Below the pieces are notes generated by a model. That model did no database searches. It was not told where the DNA came from and saw only the letters and a list, made by a program, of their open reading frames with translations. The position numbers and the translations under genes are program-made. A stretch of 7,430 bases of DNA, from assembly GCA_002495845.1 (NCBI GenBank), contig DAHF01000115.1, positions 9,893 to 17,322 of the forward strand. The letters run 5' to 3'. The DNA is from Sulfolobus sp. UBA167. Its GTDB lineage: Archaea; Thermoproteota; Thermoprotei_A; Sulfolobales; Sulfolobaceae. Below, in pieces: positions 1 through 5,904 of the stretch; within the stretch, counting starts at the first letter, position 1; each line of letters starts with the position of its first letter.

Positions 1-740
1 TCGTTTGGACCTCTCATGAACTCTGATATCCTTCCCCTTATGAAACCTACCCTGTACTCTAGTTGTGACTTCCAGTATAGCTTGTCCTCCATGAGACCGT
101 AAGTCCTTATGTCCATGTAGTAGATGTGGACTGTAGCGTCTGGGATCCTTTCCTTGATTTCCATTGCTTGTTTCGTTGAAACAGCACAGCATACCCTAGA
201 ACAGTAAGTGTTTCCAACAGTAGCGTCCCTAGAACCCACGCAGAGGAGTATAGCGACCCTCTTCGGGGGCTTTCCGTTTGTTGTCACTAGTTTGTTCTCT
301 GATAACATCTTCTCTATGTCCGAGATCTGATAGATGTTAGGTACAACACCATAACCGTACTCGTACTTCCTCCTTGAGTCGAAGTGTTCGAAACCTGAGG
401 CTGCCACTATAGCGCTTACCTTTTCAGTCTTCACTGCCCCCTTCTTGTCCTTAAGTGAAACTACAAACCCGTTGCCCTCCTGTTTAACTCCGTCAACTAT
501 GGTCTCCATATAGGTCTTAACGTTCTTGTTCTCCTGAACAGTCTTTATGAGTGGATCTATAACTTCTCCTGCAGGTCTAAGCTCTGGGAAGAGGAGACTG
601 TACTTCAATTTCTTAGGTGTTCCTCCTAAGTAAGACTCTTTCTCTACTAGGACTACGTTAAGTCCCATGTTTATTAATTCTCTACTTGCCGAGAGCCCTG
701 CTGGGCCCGCACCAATTACCATTACGGGTTCATTTGCCAC
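1..740 (-). CDS. hdrA: HdrA-like FAD/iron-sulfur subunit of the sHdr sulfur-oxidation complex (3' end cut by window edge)
   Basis: The first 246 residues are visible; the C-terminus lies beyond the left edge. Residues 6-15 form a Rossmann FAD-binding start (VMVIGAGPAG), with Glu33 at the end of the second strand where it would bind the FAD ribose. Four cysteines, C167, C180, C184 and C185, lie in a CVGSRD...YCSRVCC arrangement typical of the HdrA cluster-binding site. The N-terminal ferredoxin-like extension of methanogen HdrA is absent, as expected for the short sulfur-oxidiser type. HdrA is the flavin subunit of a cytoplasmic complex thought to oxidise carrier-bound sulfane sulfur. I chose GTG at 740 because GGTGGTGA lies four bases upstream and the next in-frame ATG (residue 7) is inside the first strand. 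It follows hdrB after 53 bp. Family assignment is firm; the role as an oxidising rather than reducing Hdr is inferred from the tusA/dsrE neighbours. Confidence 0.93.
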   Translation of the reverse strand, partial: MANEPVMVIGAGPAGLSASRELINMGLNVVLVEKESYLGGTPKKLKYSLLFPELRPAGEVIDPLIKTVQENKNVKTYMETIVDGVKQEGNGFVVSLKDKKGAVKTEKVSAIVAASGFEHFDSRRKYEYGYGVVPNIYQISDIEKMLSENKLVTTNGKPPKRVAILLCVGSRDATVGNTYCSRVCCAVSTKQAMEIKERIPDATVHIYYMDIRTYGLMEDKLYWKSQLEYRVGFIRGRISEFMRGPN

Positions 741-793
741 TTTTTCACCACCTTTATTTAAGTAAAAATTATTAAAAAACTTTGCTTAACATG

Positions 794-2110
794 TTATTTA
801 TTACCTTGCTTCTTGTACCAGCTTACCCTTTCAGGAAGAGTTAAGTAGAAGTCTATCTTCCTGTGCTTGGGGTAGAGGTACTGTGGCTCGGCTTTTCCTT
901 CTCTCAAGTCTTGTAGGTACTCTATGAACTTCTCCTTGTAGTCGTCAACAGGAACTCCTATCTTCCTCATGAATCCTTCCACGTCAGTAGCGTGCCAGTG
1001 CACTTGTCCTATTGTGTATGGGTCTGCACCCATCAATATTGCACCGAACTGAGCGTCAGCCAACACTGGGAGGTTGTAGTCGAAACCATGAGCTTTTCCA
1101 GCCCACTGGCTCTTGTCTAGCGTTGTTACACATCCTGTGTCGCTGGTGACGAACACGTCTGCGTGTCCCTCATTGACTGCAGGCATTACCTTCTTGAACA
1201 AGGCGAACGACCTTGTGAACTCCCTCTCAGTCAATATGTGCCTGAAGCCGAACCCACAGCAATCCCACCAAGTTGAGTAGTCTACTAGTTTAGCTCCGAA
1301 GTTCTGGACTGTCCCTGAAGGTGCCGCAGGCCTCCTTCCCTGCCATACTGCACCGTCGTAGATCGTGTCCTCTGGGACGAGCTTGTATATGTGGCATGGG
1401 GTGTGGACTGCTGCCTTGATGTTACTTACGTCGTACTTCCTCTGAGCTGCAGCCTTCTTGCTCATAGCGTACATCCACTCCGAGTAGTGGACTACCTCTT
1501 CAGGTACTACAATGTCCATGTCAAGCTTCCTCATGATTGGTCTCAGCTTCTCCCTTATCTCCTTCTCCAAGATTATGCTGTTCCTCACCTCCTTGTAGTG
1601 GCCGAAGGAAGTCCCGCAGTGGATTAAGGGGAAGTAGTCTGTCTCATATGCCCTCCACATGTTCCTTACGTACACACCAGCTAAAGCGACGGGGTTGGAG
1701 GCTCCAGACGCGTGATAGTTCCATCCAGTGCAAGAGGTCTGGTGCGGTTCGTCTAGGTAGTCTACCTCGAGCTTGTTCATTATCCAGAACACTGAAGTTG
1801 GGTAACCTGGTATGTGACCACACTGTCCGCAACTCTTGTGTTGCCATAACTTAGTGGTCGGAATCTTCTTGGTCAGCCCATTCAAGGACTGGAACTCCAT
1901 TGGGTTGTTGTAAGGCTTAATGTGGTGTACTATGATTTCTCCTTTGTCTTCTAGCTTGTACATTTCATCCTTTATGTGAGCTAGGTTGTGTGGAGATCCA
2001 TACCTGTATATAACCCTCTGGTAGATGTCGTCCCAAGTTAATTGATCAGACATGGGAAATGCGTCCTTAATTTCTTCATTCATCTTCTTTTCTACATTCT
2101 CCTGTGCCAA
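794..2110 (-). CDS. hdrB1: HdrB-like subunit with two degenerate CCG domains
   Basis: The protein has 438 residues from the chosen TTG, or 444 from ATG at 2128. Heterodisulfide reductase subunit B normally binds non-cubane [4Fe-4S] clusters through two CCG domains of form C...CC...CxxC. Domain two here is nearly intact: C239 (HTPCH), C284-C285 (DCCGFG) and C327 (DTGC), but the first cysteine of the final CxxC is Asp324. Domain one is more degraded: C94/C97, then C127 followed by Thr instead of Cys, then a lone C165 (LIHCG). In sHdr complexes HdrB is the proposed site of sulfur-substrate chemistry, receiving electrons or sulfur with HdrC and HdrA. The TTG start at 2110 has GGTGA four bases upstream, the same spacing as at hdrA, and a TTTTTAAA box about 35 bases upstream. 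A second A/T box at 2151-2160 could instead give a leaderless ATG at 2128. Naming it B1 rather than B2 is from gene order only. Confidence 0.92.
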   Translation of the reverse strand: MAQENVEKKMNEEIKDAFPMSDQLTWDDIYQRVIYRYGSPHNLAHIKDEMYKLEDKGEIIVHHIKPYNNPMEFQSLNGLTKKIPTTKLWQHKSCGQCGHIPGYPTSVFWIMNKLEVDYLDEPHQTSCTGWNYHASGASNPVALAGVYVRNMWRAYETDYFPLIHCGTSFGHYKEVRNSIILEKEIREKLRPIMRKLDMDIVVPEEVVHYSEWMYAMSKKAAAQRKYDVSNIKAAVHTPCHIYKLVPEDTIYDGAVWQGRRPAAPSGTVQNFGAKLVDYSTWWDCCGFGFRHILTEREFTRSFALFKKVMPAVNEGHADVFVTSDTGCVTTLDKSQWAGKAHGFDYNLPVLADAQFGAILMGADPYTIGQVHWHATDVEGFMRKIGVPVDDYKEKFIEYLQDLREGKAEPQYLYPKHRKIDFYLTLPERVSWYKKQGNK

Positions 2111-2141
2111 CTTTTCACCATTTATCATGTTCTTCTGAACC

Positions 2142-2149
2142 TTTAAAAA
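2142..2149 (-). promoter_or_regulatory. Putative TATA box for hdrB
   Basis: TTTTTAAA on the minus strand is centred about 26 bases before position 2120, which would leave a leader of about 10 bases carrying GGTGA before TTG 2110. A second box, TTATAATAAA (2151-2160), lies next to it and would place the start of transcription near ATG 2128. Archaeal spacing rules are known; use of either box is inferred. Confidence 0.4.
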
Positions 2150-2211
2150 CTTTATTATAATAGATTTTTTAAGAATGAAAGAAGAAGTTTTAATAATTTA
2201 GAAAATTGAGC

Positions 2212-2217
2212 AAAAAA
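2212..2217 (-). terminator. Possible T-tract terminator after hdrC
   Basis: A run of six T on the minus strand lies about 19 bases after the hdrC stop codon, in a T-rich stretch. Archaeal termination commonly uses such tracts without a hairpin. The tract is short, so read-through to hdrB is likely. Confidence 0.3.
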
Positions 2218-2235
2218 TGAGGATTGCTTTACTAT

Positions 2236-3078
2236 TTACATGTCCAGCCAGCTGTCGGGGAGCTCGTCCTCGTTCAGCTCTCCTTTCTCCCACTTCTCCT
2301 TGAGGTCTTCCAACGTCTGTTTCCTTTCCTCGTATATGTCCATTATCATGTCGTATAAGTCCTTGTCTACACCTTTGAGGTACTCTATAACTCCGGATTC
2401 GATGAAGATGGTCATCATCTCCACTGCAGTCTGCAGGGAAGCGTGCCATCCCACGTCCGTCCTTTGAAGCAAGTCCACTGGAACAGCTTGTCTATAAACA
2501 GCCATGTTTTTTGATTCCTCAACTGCTTGAGGTCCCCAGTCTGGGAACGTATCGGGCTGAATCATATCAGGGGTTACCTGATTTCCAGTAGTTATGACTG
2601 TGAGCAATATCCTCCTATAAGGAGCCAATATTTCCTTAGCTGATGGGAGGGCGAACTGTACTGAGTATTCCCTTAAGAGCATTATCAGACCGGCTATCTC
2701 GTTGTTGAAAGGACACCTCATTGAACAAGTGAAGCACTGTACGCAAGCCCAGACTTTCTTGTTCGTGAATTCCCATATCTTGTCAACCGCGTCCCTCATC
2801 ATGTACTGTATCATTTCCCTTGGACCGAAGTCATAGAACTTAGCTGCAGGGCATCCTGAAGTACATACGCCGCAGTTGAGACATCCCCTGAGATAGTCGT
2901 TGAACCTGAAGTCCTGTTTAACTGCGTTCCAAAACTTTACTGCTACCTCCCTTTCTTCAGGTTTGAGGTTGCTTAGAAAATTTCTCTGTTCCTCAGGTTC
3001 GGCTCCCTGAATTTCGTAAGCCATATCCATGAACCTTGGATCGTCCGGAAGAGGTGGAAGAACTGTTTTTGTTGCCAT
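2236..3078 (-). CDS. hdrC1: HdrC-like two-[4Fe-4S] ferredoxin-type subunit of sHdr
   Basis: The protein has 280 residues. Two ferredoxin motifs are complete: C66-C69-C72-C76 followed by Pro (CLNCGVCTSGCP) and C112-C115-C118-C122 followed by Pro (CVQCFTCSMRCP). Each should bind one cubane [4Fe-4S] cluster. HdrC passes electrons between the HdrB active site and HdrA in the cytoplasmic complex. The C-terminal 100 residues are helical and highly charged, with no membrane segment, so this is not the membrane-linked HdrE-type arrangement. The start at ATG 3078 is supported by a TTTATA box about 35 bases upstream, giving a leader of about 9 bases without a Shine-Dalgarno. It lies 61 bp after tusA, separated by a T8 tract, and is followed by hdrB after about 125 bp. 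The assignment is firm; the index 1 rests on gene order next to tusA/dsrE. Confidence 0.93.
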   Translation of the reverse strand: MATKTVLPPLPDDPRFMDMAYEIQGAEPEEQRNFLSNLKPEEREVAVKFWNAVKQDFRFNDYLRGCLNCGVCTSGCPAAKFYDFGPREMIQYMMRDAVDKIWEFTNKKVWACVQCFTCSMRCPFNNEIAGLIMLLREYSVQFALPSAKEILAPYRRILLTVITTGNQVTPDMIQPDTFPDWGPQAVEESKNMAVYRQAVPVDLLQRTDVGWHASLQTAVEMMTIFIESGVIEYLKGVDKDLYDMIMDIYEERKQTLEDLKEKWEKGELNEDELPDSWLDM

Positions 3079-3110
3079 GATGCTTCATTATAAAAATAAG
3101 ATTAGTTACT

Positions 3111-3116
3111 TATAAA
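3111..3116 (-). promoter_or_regulatory. Putative TATA box for hdrC
   Basis: TTTATA in the context AAAATTTATAAG on the minus strand is centred about 26 bases upstream of position 3087, predicting a 9-base leader before ATG 3078. With the preceding T8 tract it suggests that hdrC has its own transcript. Confidence 0.5.
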
Positions 3117-3123
3117 TTTTGTT

Positions 3124-3131
3124 AAAAAAAA
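3124..3131 (-). terminator. T8 tract terminator after tusA
   Basis: Eight T residues on the minus strand begin nine bases after the tusA stop codon and directly precede the hdrC promoter. Poly-T tracts of this length are typical archaeal termination signals. Confidence 0.5.
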
Positions 3132-3139
3132 CTTCGGGG

Positions 3140-3379
3140 TCACTTGACCCTCTTAATGAGGATCTTGGTGACTCCTCCTTCTTGAGTTATATCTAAGATC
3201 TGATTGCCCGTCCTCCTAGCCCACGCTTCTATGTCTGGCTTTGCTGCGGGGTCTGTGGCAATTACTTCCAGGACTTCTCCCACGTTTATCTGCTTTATCG
3301 CCTTAGCCGTCTCTAGGACTGGACCTGGGCAATACAGACCTTTTGCGTCTAGGGTTTTGGCTACTTTTGTTTCTGCCAT
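3140..3379 (-). CDS. tusA: TusA-family sulfur carrier protein
   Basis: The protein has 79 residues, the usual length for TusA. The hallmark CPGP motif follows the first strand, with Cys17 as the sulfur-carrying residue (LYCPGP). The rest fits the two-layer TusA fold: a helix after CPGP (VLETAKAIKQI), a strand with VIATDPAA, a helix (DIEAWARRTG) and a final strand. In sulfur oxidisers with sHdr or Dsr systems TusA accepts persulfide or thiosulfonate sulfur from DsrE-type proteins and delivers it to the complex. ATG 3379 is preferred because AGGTGA lies five bases upstream and overlaps the stop of the preceding dsrE-type gene; an in-frame GTG at 3388 lies inside that ribosome-binding site. Translation is therefore probably coupled to dsrE2B. 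Confidence 0.95.
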   Translation of the reverse strand: MAETKVAKTLDAKGLYCPGPVLETAKAIKQINVGEVLEVIATDPAAKPDIEAWARRTGNQILDITQEGGVTKILIKRVK

Positions 3380-3384
3380 GTATA

Positions 3385-3390
3385 TCACCT
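3385..3390 (-). promoter_or_regulatory. Ribosome binding site of tusA
   Basis: AGGTGA on the minus strand, five bases before ATG 3379, begins on the last base of the upstream stop codon. It decides the tusA start against GTG 3388. Confidence 0.65.
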
Positions 3391-3812
3391 TAGATGAACA
3401 GAGTTATACCACCTTCGGCTCTATCCAAGAAGGTAGCAACGCCTGCTATGTCATCTACAAAAGGAGCTAAGTCTTCCCTCTTTATCCCGAAGAACTCCAT
3501 CGTAGTAGAGCAAGCAATGACTTTGACTTCTCCTACTTCCTTAGCTTGTTCCAGCAACTGAGTCCACATTGGGAAGTTCATTTCCTTCATCCTCTGCATC
3601 ATTACTGGACCGAACTGTTCATAGTTCTTGTCTATTGGCTGCATTCCTTCCATTGCCTTCTTCGTGATCGAGTTCAGCCCCCAGAAGGTAAAGAAGACGT
3701 TCACCTCGTACCCTGCTGCGGCAGCGCCTGAAGCTAATATCCCTACTGGCATTAGCTTGTCTATCGTACCTGAAAATACTATGAGAGATAACTTCTTTTT
3801 ATTCTCGGACAC
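3390..3812 (-). CDS. dsrE2B: DsrE2-type (DsrE2B-like) sulfur carrier protein
   Basis: The protein has 140 residues from GTG 3812. It resembles the DsrE/DsrF-like family branch COG2210/DsrE2: a first strand LSLIVFSGTIDKL, a helix with GILASGAAAAGYEVNVFFTFWGLN, then the signature IACSTTMEFFGI and the C-terminal GVATFLDRAEGGITLFI. The only cysteine is C101 in that signature, the position expected to carry sulfur. I see no added membrane segment pair. Next to tusA and hdr genes, DsrE2B is thought to belong to the carrier set that moves sulfur to TusA and the sHdr complex, but its own activity is uncertain. The frame stays open to TTG 3839, but the likely TATA box (3847-3854) would place transcription start downstream of that codon. 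The N-terminus MSENKKK also parallels MSEEEQKKK of the divergent DsrE3 gene, supporting GTG 3812. Confidence 0.88.
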   Translation of the reverse strand: MSENKKKLSLIVFSGTIDKLMPVGILASGAAAAGYEVNVFFTFWGLNSITKKAMEGMQPIDKNYEQFGPVMMQRMKEMNFPMWTQLLEQAKEVGEVKVIACSTTMEFFGIKREDLAPFVDDIAGVATFLDRAEGGITLFI

Positions 3813-3846
3813 CTTTTTTCGCCTATAAATATTTAACAACTAAACT

Positions 3847-3854
3847 TATTTAAG
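3847..3854 (-). promoter_or_regulatory. Putative TATA box for dsrE2B-tusA
   Basis: CTTAAATA on the minus strand is preceded by purine-rich GGAAAAG, fitting a BRE-TATA pair. It predicts transcription start near 3825 and a leader of about 12 bases before GTG 3812. Confidence 0.5.
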
Positions 3855-3867
3855 CTTTTCCGATATT

Positions 3868-4119
3868 GATGATTTCTTTTAAAAATTTTTTACTTAAAAA
3901 AAGTTTACGAGGAAAAAACTTAAAAAATATTCCATAGAACTATTGAAATGACTTTCGTTCATGTCAATGCCAAAACAAAAAATAGAGAGGTATAGATACT
4001 TTCATTCCTAAAATACACTAGTTGCATAAAAAAGTAAATAAGATTGGTTAACTATTTAGTTTAAAAAGAAAATCGATGGAATTCGCAGATGATTGAAATC
4101 TGGAAACGTGAAAATCATC
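3868..4119. promoter_or_regulatory. Divergent A/T-rich spacer with GATGATT/AATCATC half-sites
   Basis: The 300-plus bases between the dsrE2B and dsrE3 starts hold no gene that I can support. GATGATT (4088-4094) and AATCATC (4113-4119) form a perfect 7-bp inverted repeat with 18 bases between the arms. The right arm ends nine bases before the plus-strand TATA box. A third copy, GATGATTTC at 3868-3876, lies 13 bases upstream of the minus-strand TATA box. Each promoter therefore has a GAAA(A)TCATC element just upstream in its own orientation. A shared regulator site is inferred from position; no binding protein is known to me. Confidence 0.35.
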
Positions 4120-4128
4120 GAAAAAAAA

Positions 4129-4134
4129 TTTAAG
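4129..4134 (+). promoter_or_regulatory. Putative TATA box for dsrE3
   Basis: TTTAAG follows an A8 tract (4121-4128) that could act as a BRE. It predicts transcription start near 4157, downstream of the in-frame ATG at 4140 and about 10 bases before ATG 4167. Confidence 0.5.
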
Positions 4135-4166
4135 TAAGAATGTTAAGAAGTTATACCAGATTAAAA

Positions 4167-4547
4167 ATGTCGGAGGAAGAACAGAAGAAAAAAGTTCTAA
4201 TAGTCGTAACTCACGGACCAGATGACCTAGATAGGACTTATGCACCACTTTTCATGTCATCGATATCAGCCTCAATGGAGTATGAAACGAGCGTATTCTT
4301 TATGATAAAGGGGCCAAAACTGCTCGACAAGAAATGGCAGGAGAGCGAGAGGGCTAAGGGAGACAATCCCTTCATAAGGTTCTTCGACATGGCAAAGGAC
4401 AACGGAGTAAAGATGTATGTATGCGTTCAGAGTTTGAAGGATATGTGCCACATGAACGAAGGAGACGTAGTTGATGGAGTAGAACTAGTAGGCGGGTCAA
4501 CACTCATAGACCTCACGTTCGATGCTGACAGATCCTTGTTCTTCTGA
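4167..4547 (+). CDS. dsrE3A: DsrE3-type two-cysteine sulfur carrier protein
   Basis: The protein has 126 residues. The DsrE fold is seen in the first strand VLIVVTHGPDDLDRTYAPL, a helix and a strand SVFFMIKGPKLL, and the strand VKMYVCVQSLKDMC. Two cysteines, C86 and C94, sit eight residues apart at the position where DsrE3A of Metallosphaera carries its thiosulfonate-reactive cysteines; that protein transfers thiosulfate groups to TusA. The same reaction is inferred here. ATG 4167 is preferred to the in-frame ATG 4140 because the TATA box at 4129-4134 would start transcription near 4157. The gene is divergent from dsrE2B-tusA and six bases upstream of the flavoprotein gene, so it probably heads a plus-strand operon. 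The 3A versus 3B label comes from the paired cysteines and is less certain than the DsrE family call. Confidence 0.85.
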   Translation: MSEEEQKKKVLIVVTHGPDDLDRTYAPLFMSSISASMEYETSVFFMIKGPKLLDKKWQESERAKGDNPFIRFFDMAKDNGVKMYVCVQSLKDMCHMNEGDVVDGVELVGGSTLIDLTFDADRSLFF

Positions 4548-4553
4548 TCTCAC

Positions 4554-5855
4554 ATGTATGAAGTCCTAGTGATCGGAGGCGGGTCTGCTGGATACGTAGC
4601 TGGAAGCGTACTAGCCAGGAAGGGTATAAAGACAGCTGTAGTAGAGAAGGGAAAGTTCGGAGGCACTTGTGTTAACTCGGGTTGCGTCCCAAGTATTTTT
4701 CTTTTTGATTCTTCTTTTATGCTTTCTAGATGGAAAGAGATAGGAGATTATAAGGGAATGAACGTAGACGTTGAGATGAACGACTGCACCTTCTCCAAGA
4801 GAGATGAAATTGTTTCCTACTTATCATCTGCTGGAAAGTCTTTAGTCGAGAATGCAGGAGCTCAGGTTTACCTAGGCGAAGCGCGGATCAAGAGTAGAGG
4901 CATGGCAGAGGTAAATGGAAAGACTATCGAATTCAAGAGGTTGATCGTTGCTAGCGGGTCATCTCCGATTTCTTACCCAGGGGTCATAACTGAGGATGAG
5001 GCTGTCAATCTGCGATACGTACCTAGAGACATGGTAGTAGTTGGAGGGGGATACGCTGGAGTTGAGATAGCTCAAATCTTCGCCAGGCTAGGCTCTTCGG
5101 TTACCTTGGTGACTAGACATAGGATACTCAACGGGTTCTCTGAGAGGGCCAGGGATTACGTTATTCAATCTCTGGACTTCGACGGCGTTGAAGTCAAGGA
5201 GTTTCACGAGGTGAGAAAGATGGAAAACAATGAAGTGGTAACCGACAAGGGAATCCTGAAAGGAGAAGTAGTAGTCTCAGCGATAGGAAGGAAACCTACC
5301 TTGCCTGAAGGTCTAACTATGAATTACAATGTGAGGGTTAACGACAAGGGAATAGTAGTTAAAAAGAACATGATGACAGACGACCATGACGTCTTCGCCA
5401 TCGGTGACGTAGTAGACAAGCCCAACAAGACAGCTCACTCTGCAATGTATGAGGCAATAGTAGCGTCACAGACAATCACAGGAGCTCAGATGGAGGTCAG
5501 ATATGAGTGCATACCAAAGGTGATATACTCAGACCCTCAAGTTGGAATTGTCGGTTCACCTGACAATGCCGTAAAGGTAGTAGAGTTTCCTTTTAACGCA
5601 GTTACACGTGCTACTATTTCAGGTCTTAGGGAAGGTATGGTCAGGTTAGGCCTCGATGAAAAGAACGAGGTTGTGTACGGCGAGGTCATAGGAAAGAACG
5701 CCGAGGAGCTGATAAATACGCTTACTCTTGCTGTGAAATATAGGGCAAATGCGTTCGATCTTGCAACTACAGTTTTCGTTCATCCGTCCCTTTCAGAGGC
5801 AATCTCAAACGCATCCAAGTCCATCTTCGACCTAGATGTAGATCGCTTCAAGTGA
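4554..5855 (+). CDS. lpdA: Dihydrolipoamide-dehydrogenase-like flavoprotein disulfide reductase
   Basis: The 433-residue protein has the full class I pyridine-nucleotide disulfide oxidoreductase layout. FAD site one is GGGSAG (8-13), the redox disulfide C39-VNSG-C44, the nucleotide site GGGYAGVE (164-171), FAD site two FAIGDV (281-286), and the dimerisation domain ends with the catalytic pair H410 and E415 in HPSLSE. In sHdr-linked clusters such enzymes are thought to reoxidise or reduce the lipoyl group of the lipoate-binding protein LbpA. The start is ATG 4554, six bases after the dsrE3 stop, so translation is probably coupled. An oddity is that the residue after the second strand of the nucleotide fold is not the usual acidic NAD-binding one but begins a TRHR stretch (187-190), hinting at NADPH. 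At 433 residues it is slightly short. A mercuric- or glutathione-reductase-like role is less likely, since the HPxxSE end and the context fit Lpd. Confidence 0.92.
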   Translation: MYEVLVIGGGSAGYVAGSVLARKGIKTAVVEKGKFGGTCVNSGCVPSIFLFDSSFMLSRWKEIGDYKGMNVDVEMNDCTFSKRDEIVSYLSSAGKSLVENAGAQVYLGEARIKSRGMAEVNGKTIEFKRLIVASGSSPISYPGVITEDEAVNLRYVPRDMVVVGGGYAGVEIAQIFARLGSSVTLVTRHRILNGFSERARDYVIQSLDFDGVEVKEFHEVRKMENNEVVTDKGILKGEVVVSAIGRKPTLPEGLTMNYNVRVNDKGIVVKKNMMTDDHDVFAIGDVVDKPNKTAHSAMYEAIVASQTITGAQMEVRYECIPKVIYSDPQVGIVGSPDNAVKVVEFPFNAVTRATISGLREGMVRLGLDEKNEVVYGEVIGKNAEELINTLTLAVKYRANAFDLATTVFVHPSLSEAISNASKSIFDLDVDRFK

Positions 5856-5867
5856 AACTTGTCATAG

Positions 5868-5874
5868 TTTATTA
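5868..5874 (+). promoter_or_regulatory. Possible TATA box for the 114-residue gene
   Basis: TTTATTA is centred about 34 bases before ATG 5905, predicting a leader of about 8 bases. Read-through from the flavoprotein gene, 49 bases upstream, is equally possible. Confidence 0.3.
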
Positions 5875-5904
5875 GACGCGAAAGCGATTTTATCATGATC
5901 AACA

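Noticed and set aside
1391..1854. Plus-strand open frames of 78 and 105 codons opposite hdrB
   Set aside because: They are antisense to a strongly recognised HdrB gene, have no family features, and have biased composition typical of complementary-strand frames.
2198..2467. Two open frames overlapping hdrC (one on each strand)
   Set aside because: HdrC with its two intact ferredoxin motifs explains the region; the other frames show no recognisable domain.
3813..3839. Nine-residue N-terminal extension of the DsrE2-type gene from TTG 3839
   Set aside because: It overlaps the likely promoter region and precedes the predicted transcription start; GTG 3812 gives an N-terminus like that of the divergent DsrE3 protein.
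4048..4248. Minus-strand 66-codon frame across the divergent spacer
   Set aside because: It covers the promoter and the start of dsrE3, is low-complexity (Phe/Leu-rich from A-tracts), and matches nothing I know.
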